This document shows positions 39,027-48,495 of a DNA stretch of 64,000 nucleotides, piece by piece (position 1 is the stretch's first letter; the number at the start of each line of letters is the position of its first letter). A program made the position numbers and the translations under genes. Location: NCBI RefSeq assembly GCF_964340395.1, contig NC_135561.1, forward strand, positions 3,052,501 to 3,116,500, in the 5' to 3' direction. The notes beneath the pieces are model-generated. The model saw only the letters and a list, made by a program, of their open reading frames with translations. It was not told the origin of the DNA and made no database searches. The stretch is from Glandiceps talaboti. Its lineage: Eukaryota; Hemichordata; Enteropneusta; Spengelidae.

Positions 39027-39135
39027 TAACAGTGACGACATTACCACACGTCATAGATACATATAGAACAGTGACTTCATTACCATACGTTATGGATACA
39101 CATACAACAGTTACATCATTACCATACGTCAACTA
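38815..39135. repeat. Minisatellite with repeated CRE palindromes
   Basis: Imperfect units of 40-87 bases (catagatacacacacacatt, ggtgacgtcattaccatatg, tcattgatacacatacacat). The long unit carries an exact TGACGTCA at 38865-38872 and 38952-38959; other copies read gtgacgaca. It includes a (CACATA)n block near 38983-39020. Confidence 0.85.
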
Positions 39136-40170
39136 TACACTACATTGGTAAAGTAATTTTGATTTATTTATTTATTTTAATTATTTGTGATGTCGTTATT
39201 GGTTTGCGAATAAAAAGACTGAAACATCGCATGATAGTGGAACTAGTACTGTATTAATCAGAATCACGACTGGACTCTTCCGTATAGACATTTAATAATA
39301 TATATTAGCTATGAGAAGTGATAAGCGTACATTTATTATCATAAAGAGGTGTATCTTCTTATCACCTGCCACCTGATTCAAAATGTCACCAGACTCAGGT
39401 CACCTGTCGTCTACCGATCGATACGACGATAACTTATAACATACGCCTTGCGTGTCCTCGCTTATCTTATCCAGAGAAGTAGCCTTGAATAATTTTCTTC
39501 TGGAAAGACCGATTAAGACGAAAATTAAATTTATCATCCAATGTCATAATCGTTATGTAAATGCCAGATTAATCTAAATTGTAAATTGCCAATGTAATTT
39601 AAGAGATGATATTTCACATTATTCAAACAAACAATTCGCCCGGATTGCTTTTATAGAATCCTACTATACATAGAACAATGACAATATTACCATACATCAT
39701 ATTATTCATACAAATAGCAACGACAAGTACCGTATTTGAATTTAAGTATATTGCATATATTTTATTGTCAGATTTCAGTTGAAAGTGTTTCAGTGGGAAT
39801 AATTGCTCGTTGTCAGATTTAGAGAGAAGAATTGTAATAATAATTGTATATACATGAGAGGAGAAGGGCAGTACATAGCGACTAAAATCACAAATATTCA
39901 TCATATCTCTCAGATAGTTTGATGTTTCTATTACAAATTGTGTTTTGTTGCACCAATACTGATAGGTGAAAAATAGGTAATTAAACATCGAAACATACAA
40001 TTCATCAGAAAGCTTGGATAATGGAAAGATATTGGTTATATATTAGGCAATCATGCTTTTAGAGAACGCCATTAACCTTTAATTTTGGAGGATTAAAATA
40101 CGTAGGCAATTTATATAATGAGAAGAAAAGTAATTAGGTATCAGCACTTACGTGTATGGTTCATGAATTT

Positions 40171-40547
40171 ATGTACTATGTATGTATGTATGTATGTATG
40201 TATGTATGTATGTATGTATGTATGTATGTGTGTGTGTGTATGTATGTATGTATGTATGTATGTATGTATGTACTATGTATGTATGTGTATGTATGTATGT
40301 ACTATGTATGTATGTATGTATGTATGTATGTATGTATGTATGTATGTACTATGTATGTATGTATGTATGTATGTATGTATGTATGTACTATGTATGTATG
40401 TATGTATGTATGTATGTATGTATGTATGTATGTACTATGTATGTATGTATGTATGTATGTATGTATGTATGTATGTATGTACTATGTATGTATGTATGTA
40501 TGTATGTATGTATGTATGTATGTATGTATGTATGTATGTATGTATGT
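40171..40547. repeat. Long (GTAT)n array with regular interruptions
   Basis: The GTAT run is broken at intervals of roughly 30-97 bases (mostly 40-47) by the same word gtactatgtat, giving a higher-order repeat. Confidence 0.95.
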
Positions 40548-41598
40548 AGCTATGCTTATATATGATTAATAATTTCTCAATAGGTACATGTAGCTGAGTT
40601 ACAAGTACAGTCAATTTCAATTTATTTGCAAGGAAACATGCTTCACAGAATCTGTCAATCATTACTATTCAAATAACATATGCAACGGATAATCAAGAGC
40701 GAGTGTAGATAAGAAGTGAATAATTTGTCTGCTGCTGTGTATATATAATGAATATGAATATGCAAAACTTAATGATTCAAGATTTTACATTCATAGCCGA
40801 TGTTTATTTAGCAGGTTACTATTACATGGGTTATTTATATAATGAAAAATCTTATTAAACGTAAATAATTGCATGCACGACTAATCTATGAAATAAAATA
40901 TTTGATTTGAAAATGAATTTAGTGATCATTGAATTTATATTAGGAGTAGGAGTAGGAAAGTTAACTTCAACATTTTTCGCACTCAAGGAAACATTCTTTA
41001 TATAACTTTTCAATAATTACTATTCTAATAACCTATACCAGCGTTAAACAAAATATATGAAAATCGTACTCTTTATGACGTTCTCCTGGACACGGCCTGT
41101 TGACTCTGTAGAACGAATGTTTAGAAGCAAAACACATCCAGAATTTACGAATTATGTATGTACTGCTGAGTATATTGTGAACAGCACAATTGTGGATCAA
41201 GTAACGAGTTTTTCGCAAAATGATTATAAACATTGCTTATTTCAGTGACGATATAAGCCGTGTTTTTTTCAACATCGACATCATCCGCATTAGTCTTTAG
41301 ACTACTCTAGTTTTGCACCATTTTGTAATGCCACGGCAACACCAAACATTCTAATCAATAACGGCATCGTTTTAGAACAGAATCATTTTTCAAAAAACAT
41401 TCTACATTGGGATATGTAATATTAATATTGATAACAAATGTGTGTTATACACTCAAAACTTCATTATCTTTATCGTGTTTTGCAACATATTTGATATCTG
41501 ATCTAGATTGTCTGATTGCCTACATTATGGTAGACGATTTATTGCTTTCTAAGGCGTCATCAAGTAAACTGATACATAACTGATATCTATGGGAGTGG

Positions 41599-41623
41599 CT
41601 GTGTGTGTGTGTGTGTGTGTGTT
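41599..41623. repeat. (GT)n microsatellite
   Basis: Short pure dinucleotide run. Confidence 0.9.
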
Positions 41624-42015
41624 GGTATGGGTGACGTGTAAAAACCAGGACGCAGTTGTCTTTTACACTCATTAATATGGTTCATTTCAATGCGACATTC
41701 AGTGATCATTTGTTATGCCATTCTTTCTTTGCTCCTAATTGTTGTACATGAAGCTATATACTAATTGAGCTTCGGAAAAAAAATTATGTCCGTAGTCTAC
41801 ATAGTCGTTTAATACACAAGAAGTACATGTATCTATGTCTCATTTCAATGTTAATAATTAAAGGCTTCAGTAATGGTAACTCTCAATATCGTATACTCAT
41901 AATATGACGTCACTTTATCGTACGTCTTCAGGGGTTCTCTTATGTACTGTAGAGTCATCGATTATAAATCATTAATTTTAATCTAAAATTACGTCAATAT
42001 TTCATGTAATGGGAA

Positions 42016-42026
42016 TTAAGATATCA
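42016..42026. repeat. Left target-site duplication of the LINE
   Basis: TTAAGATATCA, identical to 46984-46994 on the far side of the element. Confidence 0.8.
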
Positions 42027-42164
42027 TCATTTGCCAAAGTGTTGGTGATCACGGGCAACATGTCATGTTGACAGCTCTTGCTAAAAAGTTTTCTCTTGAA
42101 GTATATTGAGTCGTGTTTGCACACAAAACATATCAGTGACTTTTGTAAAGGTACAGTGATCATC

Positions 42165-43373
42165 ATGGGGAATGAAATTGGACAGTGGAGAGCTGTCATT
42201 GGGCTATTTGTTCAACCAAAAAGTTGGAAAGGCATCACAGTTCCACAGTACACGCCATATTCAGAGTGGACCACATTCAACGCTCTGCTGTACAGGTGTG
42301 TTTGTTGTATGGTTGTCATCGGTTGCGTAATGCTTTGTTCCAAGGGTGTCATAATTGCCACCGAAAGCCTTCACAAGTGGCTTGACGCTAGCGGCAACCT
42401 GTCATTCCTACCAAGTGAGTCCTGTCAAAGTGACACTTTTGACTATTATTCGAAATGGACAGTCACAAAACCCATGAATATGGCAAACGACGGAACTTCT
42501 CTGCCATTAACTATGCTATCAGACTTATCGTCAGGAGTTGAGTCGCCGTACGTAAGTAGAAAGTTACAACAATGTGGTGACATCGAACTGAACCCAGGAC
42601 CCAACACCAGACAAGCAACTTTGACCGCCTCGGGTGAAATTAAAGCCAGCACACTAGAGATCAGAGATGACAGATTTATGGTGCTATTGAAAGAAATTGA
42701 AAGTAATACAAACAATACAACCAAAGAGATGAAGAAAATGAATGAGAAGATCGGTGGAATTGAAACAAAACTGTCAAATCTTGAATTAGCCCTCGACGAA
42801 GTAAAGCACACAGCAGAAGAAAACAAGACAAAGATGGATAAATTAGATAATATTGAAGAAGAGGTCGTAAGTATGCGTACAGAAATTGTCATCTTGAGTG
42901 CAGAGAAAGATGAACTGGAAGACAGGAGTAGGCGAAACAACATCATTTTTCGCGGTATCGAAGAAGAACCAAATGAGACATGGGAAATGACGGAAGGAAA
43001 GGTAAACCAACTACTGGGTGAAAGGATGAAGATAGAAAGGAATGTCGAATTTGAAAGGGTGCATAGACTTGCGACTGGCCCAAAGGGACATAGACCAATA
43101 GTTGCAATGTGTTGTAAATACAAGGACAAAGAAAACATTCTGTCAAAGAGGAGTGAACTAAGAGGAACGAACATATACATTGACGAAGACTATTCGAGAC
43201 GTACTAGAGAGATCAGGAAGAAGTTGTTCGAAAAAAGAAAAGAACTGAAGGAGAAAGGTATTAGGTCATATGTGAATTATAAGAAACTGGTTGGTTATGA
43301 AAATGGCGGGAGAAATGTATACATGTATGATGAAGGCATTGAAGCTGTTGTTCAACAGAATACTAATAGATAG
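42165..43373 (+). CDS. LINE ORF1: hydrophobic leader, 2A motif, coiled-coil nucleic-acid-binding protein
   Basis: 402 residues from the first in-frame ATG (upstream in-frame codons exist only from a TTG at 42078). Residues 1-40 are polar (MGNEIGQW...). About 41-65 is a Cys-rich hydrophobic segment (LLYRCVCCMVVIGCVMLC). Residues 137-146 are CGDIELNPGP, an exact match to the 2A consensus DxExNPGP, predicting ribosome skipping between Gly145 and Pro146. After it come a long coiled coil (about 171-252), DRSRRNNIIFRGIEE as in many LINE ORF1 proteins, and a basic C-terminal domain (REIRKKLFEKRKELKEKG). The body probably binds element RNA as a trimeric chaperone, by analogy with L1 ORF1p. The leader's role is unknown. 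It ends at TAG 43371-43373, in the same frame as ORF2. Confidence 0.9.
   Translation: MGNEIGQWRAVIGLFVQPKSWKGITVPQYTPYSEWTTFNALLYRCVCCMVVIGCVMLCSKGVIIATESLHKWLDASGNLSFLPSESCQSDTFDYYSKWTVTKPMNMANDGTSLPLTMLSDLSSGVESPYVSRKLQQCGDIELNPGPNTRQATLTASGEIKASTLEIRDDRFMVLLKEIESNTNNTTKEMKKMNEKIGGIETKLSNLELALDEVKHTAEENKTKMDKLDNIEEEVVSMRTEIVILSAEKDELEDRSRRNNIIFRGIEEEPNETWEMTEGKVNQLLGERMKIERNVEFERVHRLATGPKGHRPIVAMCCKYKDKENILSKRSELRGTNIYIDEDYSRRTREIRKKLFEKRKELKEKGIRSYVNYKKLVGYENGGRNVYMYDEGIEAVVQQNTNR
42573..42602 (+). other. 2A ribosome-skipping motif in LINE ORF1
   Basis: Codons for CGDIELNPGP; the predicted break is between nucleotides 42599 and 42600 (Gly/Pro). Every invariant position of DxExNPGP is present. 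Confidence 0.88.
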
Positions 43374-43436
43374 GGGTCAGGCCAAGGCCATAATACAAAT
43401 ACACATAACGCATGTAACGTTAAAGAACTAAATTTC

Positions 43437-46400
43437 ATGTCATGGAATGTCAGGGGATTAAGGGGGCATTTATGGGACCAAAGTTTTATACACTATTGTA
43501 CAAGTTTTCACATATTTTGTTTACAAGAAACATGGCTTACCCATGACATAGATGTTAGTGCATATTTTCCCGAATTTGTTATATTCTCAACTGTAAGGGA
43601 AAGAAAACGAGGATCAAGGGGAAGACCAAGTGGGGGTGTAGTTGTAGCCATATGGAAGGGTATAATTGATGGTATTAAACGTATTGACACTAACATGACA
43701 GATGCGATATTTTTGTTGTTTAATGCAGAATATTTTGGCACTACTAAAGATATTTTACTTGGAGCTGTTTATGTTCCACCGGAAGGTTCACATGTGTACG
43801 AAAACGAAAAAGATGGTATCAATATTTTAGAAAATGAGCTTATTCGATTGAATACACATTTCGAGCATGTAGACAATATCATTTTAGGTGATCTCAATGC
43901 AAGGATTGCAGAGGAGAATGATTATATAACATATGATGACGTAAGCTATCTCTCAATACCAGCTCATATTTACGAGGGTGATCTGTTTTGTATGGCTCGC
44001 AAATCAAAAGATAAGACTTCAAACAATTTCGGTAAAAGTTTGCTTTCTTTGTGTTGTACACTTTCAATGCATGTATTAAATGGTAGATTTAATGGTGACA
44101 GGGAAGGCCACATTACATGTACAGCCAACAATGGTAAAAGTGTTGTAGATTTCATAGTCGTATCGTCTTGTTTATTTGATTCAATTGCGGATTTTAAAGT
44201 TGGAGATAGAAACGAATCGGATCACTTTCCCATTGAAAGTGTTTTAAGGTGTAAATTACATCGACACACAGATGGAGACATGAATATGAATGAGTTCACA
44301 AGGTATAGATGGAATTCTAAAGAAGAGCATACCTTTGTAAATAAATTTGGTACAGGTGATGTGGCCAACCTCTTAGAGGAGTGTAATGCAAATATTGGTG
44401 TCAATAATGATGAAGCGATCGATTGTATTGTTAAAGCTGTCAAAATGGCGGGATCTTGCATGAAATGTCCAAGTGGTACACAAAAGCGATCGCGCCAACA
44501 ACAGCCCCCATGGTTCAACCGTATTTGTCAGCAGCAAAAACATCAGGTGAAAAAAAAATTGTATGAATTTAGGAAAAATAGCACAGAAGAATCTCTGCAC
44601 GTCTACAAACGTAGTCGAAACTTGTTCAGAAATACATGCAGGAAGTTTAAAAGAAACTATGCTGATACATTATCGACAAAACTGAGAAACCAATGGGAGC
44701 ATGTTTCAGGTAGTGATGGTATGTGGGCCATGATCAAAGACAGTCAGAAAGGATCACGTGATAACCCGTCAATTTCATGCAAACAGTGGGTCGACTATTT
44801 CACAAAATTAAGCAACCCTCAAAATACGTCATTTGGTGTAACTTTTGAGGAAGAGAATAGTGTAGGTTTGGATTCAGATGATACGTATTTAGATATTTTG
44901 AATTCAAGCATCACTGACGAGGAAATCATGAAAGTGGTATTAAGATTGAAAAACGGCAAATCACCTGGTCCAGACGGCATACCGTCAGAATTTTTCAAAT
45001 GTACTGTATCTACCTTGTTGCCCATTATGAATAATCTATTCAACAATATTTTTGATACAGGTAATTTCCCTAAAGGATGGTCACGTGGTGTTATTATCCC
45101 ATTGTACAAAAAAGGTTCCAAATCAGATCCCAATAATTATAGGGGAATAACCTTATTAGACGTGTTTGGGAAAATATTCTGCAGTGTTTTAAATGATAGG
45201 TTATATAGATGGGCTGAAAACACTAATGCTATTTGTAACGCCCAAGCTGGATTCCGTAAAGGGTATTCAACAATGGACAATATCTTTTCTTTACATGCTA
45301 TGATTCAGAACTACCTCAGAAGAAGGAGAGGGAAATTTTACTGCCTGTTTGTGGACTTTGCAAAAGCGTTTGATTCCGTTAATCACAAATGTCTGTTTTT
45401 TAAACTTCAGTCTATTGGCCTCTCTGGCAAAATGTATAACGTAGTCAAATCCATGTATAGTGATGTCAAATCATGTGTGCGTTTAGATGGGGGAGTGTCA
45501 GATTATTTTAATTGCAACATTGGTGTAAGACAAGGAAGTGTTTTAAGCCCTGTGCTATTCTCCTTTTTCATTGATGAATTGTATCGCATGATTAAAACTG
45601 TTGGTGTTAGGGGTATACAATTAACACAGGAAATGTATGATTTATTTATCTTACTTTATGCAGACGACATTATACTCTTCGCAGACTCTGTCATTGGTTT
45701 GCAAAGATTGATTCACGTACTTGCTGAATTTTGTAACAAGTGGAAACTCCAGATAAACACGGACAAAACAAAGGTTGTAGTATTCCGCAAAGGGGGTCAT
45801 AATGCAAGGAGTGAAATTTGGAAAATGAATGGAAAGGTCATTGATGTTGTAACATCATACAAATATCTTGGTTTATTGTTGTCATGTAGGAACACATGGA
45901 CAAAAGCTGTAGGTAATTTAGCCGCTCAGGCACGGAAAGCAATGTATTCAATTTTTAAGTTCGAACGAAAAGTTGGTACCGTCAAACGTGATGTTTATTT
46001 TAAACTGTTTGATTCTCTTATTGCACCAATATTATTGTACGGAACTGAGATTTGGGGATATAAGCAATATGTTATAACAGAAAGGGTACACTTAAAATTT
46101 TGTAAACATTTTTTAGGCGTTACCCAAAGTACTCCAAATGAAGCTGTACTTGGGGAGTGTGGAAGATATCCCTTGTTTATTAACTCAATTACAAAATGCA
46201 TTAAGTATTGGTTACGCCTTACTGGGCTCTCAGATGACAGACTAGCCGCGCATGCATACAAGCTCATGTTTAAAAATGACGAAAATGGTCACTCATCATG
46301 GGCCACAGAGATCAAACATGTCCTTTGCTCATATGGCTTTGGCATAGTTTGGCTTCATCAAGGTGTAGGGGACATGGCATCGTTCATTTCGGAATTCAAA

Positions 46401-46844
46401 CAACGTGTAACTGATGTTTACAAACAGGAATGGTATAGTGAAATATGCACAAAAGACAGACTCAAAACATATCGTAATTTCAAAAGTATGCTGGAGCCAG
46501 AGAAATACTTGATGGAGATTACAGATTTAAAGTATAGACATGCGTTAGCCAGATTGAGATGTTCATGTCTCGGTTTAAGAGTTCAAGAGGGTATTTATAC
46601 TGGTGTTGACATTGATAACAGAATCTGTGAAATTTGTACACAGGGTATAGAGGATGAATACCATGTCATATTTGTATGTCCACTGTATCAGAACTTGAGA
46701 TATCTTTTACCTCAGTATTACTATATTTTTCCTACAGAAGATAAATTTTGTACATTAATGAGGTCAGAGTCACAAACAGTTTTACGAAATCTCGGTAAAT
46801 TTGTGTTTAAAGCCATTAACTTGAGAAAAGAATATTTTCTGTAA
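43437..46844 (+). CDS. LINE ORF2: AP-endonuclease, reverse transcriptase, CCHC end
   Basis: 1135 residues. The N-terminal APE domain starts SWNVRGLRG, with QETW (catalytic Glu31), GDLNA (Asp152, Asn154) and SDH (261-263). The reverse transcriptase has KSPGPDGIPSEF, NNYRGITLL, FVDFAKAFD (Asp640), GVRQGSVLSPVLF and LYADD (741-744), then INTDKTKVVVF and YKYLGLLLS. The C-terminus has a C-x2-C-x8-H-x4-C knuckle at 1064-1081 within CEICTQGIEDEYHVIFVC. All catalytic residues are present. It nicks target DNA and primes reverse transcription there. The ATG at 43437 is the first AUG in frame, yet the 21 codons before it (back to the ORF1 stop) are also open and end VKELNF, which looks like the start of the first APE strand. 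Confidence 0.95.
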   Translation: MSWNVRGLRGHLWDQSFIHYCTSFHIFCLQETWLTHDIDVSAYFPEFVIFSTVRERKRGSRGRPSGGVVVAIWKGIIDGIKRIDTNMTDAIFLLFNAEYFGTTKDILLGAVYVPPEGSHVYENEKDGINILENELIRLNTHFEHVDNIILGDLNARIAEENDYITYDDVSYLSIPAHIYEGDLFCMARKSKDKTSNNFGKSLLSLCCTLSMHVLNGRFNGDREGHITCTANNGKSVVDFIVVSSCLFDSIADFKVGDRNESDHFPIESVLRCKLHRHTDGDMNMNEFTRYRWNSKEEHTFVNKFGTGDVANLLEECNANIGVNNDEAIDCIVKAVKMAGSCMKCPSGTQKRSRQQQPPWFNRICQQQKHQVKKKLYEFRKNSTEESLHVYKRSRNLFRNTCRKFKRNYADTLSTKLRNQWEHVSGSDGMWAMIKDSQKGSRDNPSISCKQWVDYFTKLSNPQNTSFGVTFEEENSVGLDSDDTYLDILNSSITDEEIMKVVLRLKNGKSPGPDGIPSEFFKCTVSTLLPIMNNLFNNIFDTGNFPKGWSRGVIIPLYKKGSKSDPNNYRGITLLDVFGKIFCSVLNDRLYRWAENTNAICNAQAGFRKGYSTMDNIFSLHAMIQNYLRRRRGKFYCLFVDFAKAFDSVNHKCLFFKLQSIGLSGKMYNVVKSMYSDVKSCVRLDGGVSDYFNCNIGVRQGSVLSPVLFSFFIDELYRMIKTVGVRGIQLTQEMYDLFILLYADDIILFADSVIGLQRLIHVLAEFCNKWKLQINTDKTKVVVFRKGGHNARSEIWKMNGKVIDVVTSYKYLGLLLSCRNTWTKAVGNLAAQARKAMYSIFKFERKVGTVKRDVYFKLFDSLIAPILLYGTEIWGYKQYVITERVHLKFCKHFLGVTQSTPNEAVLGECGRYPLFINSITKCIKYWLRLTGLSDDRLAAHAYKLMFKNDENGHSSWATEIKHVLCSYGFGIVWLHQGVGDMASFISEFKQRVTDVYKQEWYSEICTKDRLKTYRNFKSMLEPEKYLMEITDLKYRHALARLRCSCLGLRVQEGIYTGVDIDNRICEICTQGIEDEYHVIFVCPLYQNLRYLLPQYYYIFPTEDKFCTLMRSESQTVLRNLGKFVFKAINLRKEYFL

Positions 46845-46983
46845 AATTGTTTCAATGAGTGTATAGAACGTTTACTTTCTTTTTTTGTTTATCCTGTTCA
46901 TATTTCTATATTGTTAAAATTGCATTATGTATTGTGTCATATTGGCCGGTGGCCTTAAGACAAATAAATACTATATGTATCAT

Positions 46984-46994
46984 TTAAGATATCA
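46984..46994. repeat. Right target-site duplication of the LINE
   Basis: TTAAGATATCA, identical to 42016-42026; the bases just outside differ (t/g), so the repeat is exactly 11 long. Confidence 0.8.
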
Positions 46995-47248
46995 GGTAAA
47001 AAGTAGGGAAAAAGATCTAATATATGACAACGTTATCGTTCATATACTTTCAACCTTTCTATTGCAGTGACTGTAGGCGTGTGTATCCATTCTAAACGAC
47101 AATGTAAAGTGCCAATGGCACCTCCTCCTGACTGTCTCTCTGCCCCCCCCCCCCTCTGTATCTGTCAGTCTATCTTTGTCTGTCTGTATGTCTACCTGTC
47201 TCCCTGTCTGTGTCTCTAGGTTTCTGTCTGTACCTGTCTGTATGCTTG

Positions 47249-47374
<126 letters not shown>

Positions 47375-48138
47375 GTTGTATTATCAAAAAGATCTAGAGC
47401 TATTATATGTGTTACAATTGCTTTTTCTTGGTCCCACTCAGTTCTCCTTCACGTTTATAACAAAGCTATTTGAAATCGTTAGGATAGTTAAGATTGACAA
47501 TAAGTCGTTCGCAGATGTTTTCCTTAGCACCATTTCTAACATCCTATTTATCTAAAAGACAAAAAAGATATGCCAATCTTTCATTTCATTCATTTTCACT
47601 TCCGGGTTACAAGTACATGACCTCCCACGAAACTAGGAAAATATCAATATTGATTGCATTTCTCTCTTCACTATATAAGCCAAATGGAAAATATCGACAT
47701 ATTCAGATACATTTCAATTACAAAAAATTCAACTTACTAGACTTCTGCTATCTACTCAAAACTGCACAGGATTGTAAATACTATTTTAAGTACTGCAATC
47801 GTTCCTTCGCTTACATGAAACCTTCTCAATCGATATGCCTCTAAAGCTTATCACACATGCTTATCAGATTTTAGTAAAGCTTGGTTCTAACCCCTTGTCA
47901 TTACAAGACTATTAGCTAAAGATAAATCTTAACACATGATTGATTGGTCTAAATACCCCTTTTCGTTAAAATCCTGCTCTACATACAGAGGAGCTTATGG
48001 CAAGCTGTGAAGTACATCTGTAGAATTGCTATTGTGAAAATCCTTATACCTTGTAATCCTTAAACGTGGTTTGACAATAGTTGTTACGTCCATTGACACC
48101 TGAGTTCATCATTCCTTTTTACAAGAAGGTTGTCCGTG

Positions 48139-48495
48139 GGCCAAATAAAAAAGTGCGTGTTTCCTATAGTGGGCTGAGGTGTTTTCTGATAACCCACAAC
48201 CGACCCTAGTCTAAGCCTACGACCTAAACATTTTTTTCATGGAAAAAAATAAGAAATTCTTTATCTTCTTGACATTTATACACGTCTTTTTTCTTTCCAA
48301 AGCGATATCTGCACACATATCACCAAATTATCACAGGAGTATTCTAACAGAAATTTTGTTTATTTTCGGATCGAAGCAATATTTTTTTAAAACAAAAACA
48401 AATAAGAAGATCAAATGAAATGAAATAAAATCTTTACCTACCTACCCTATTTTCTGAGGCCATGTTATCGAGAACACGCAATTATTTTTTCTTTC
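48139..48495. mobile_element. MITE-like family, copy C
   Basis: Left end ggccaaataaaaaagtgcgt + gtttcc and right end gagaacacgcaattattttt + tctttc form an imperfect inverted pair. The right part (aaaatctttacctacctacc) matches copy B at about 23755-23775. It is more diverged than copies A and B. Confidence 0.55.

Larger units (their letters stand above)
36516..42015. other. Intron 2 of gene 2, part upstream of the LINE
   Basis: First 5.5 kb of a 24.3-kb intron. It holds a degenerate tandem array, compound microsatellites and a minisatellite with CRE motifs; no exon was recognised. Confidence 0.7.
42027..46983 (+). mobile_element. Full-length, apparently intact non-LTR retrotransposon (LINE, CR1/L2-like)
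   Basis: A 4957-base element between two identical 11-base direct repeats: a short 5' UTR (138 bases to the first in-frame ATG), ORF1 with a 2A motif, ORF2 with apurinic-type endonuclease and reverse transcriptase, and a 3' UTR ending ggccggtggccttaagacaa + ataaatac, the kind of tail seen in CR1/L2-group elements. No frameshift or premature stop interrupts either ORF, so it looks young and possibly active. It sits in sense orientation in intron 2 of receptor gene 2. 2A motifs in ORF1 are known from APE-type LINEs of sea urchin, amphioxus, molluscs and others. The clade assignment is my inference from general features. Confidence 0.9.

Noticed and set aside
39623-40000. 125-codon minus-strand frame
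   Set aside because: Hydrophobic AT-rich composition typical of chance frames; no homology signal.
42078-42164. Upstream extension of LINE ORF1 from a TTG codon
   Set aside because: No AUG in this part; the first in-frame ATG is at 42165, so the extension is more likely 5' UTR.
42446-43180. 244-codon minus-strand frame
   Set aside because: Antisense shadow of LINE ORF1; no coding features.
47494-47844. 116-codon frame after the (CT)n tract
   Set aside because: Low-complexity hydrophobic and basic composition, no ATG-led start, no splice signals and no recognisable motif in AT-rich DNA.
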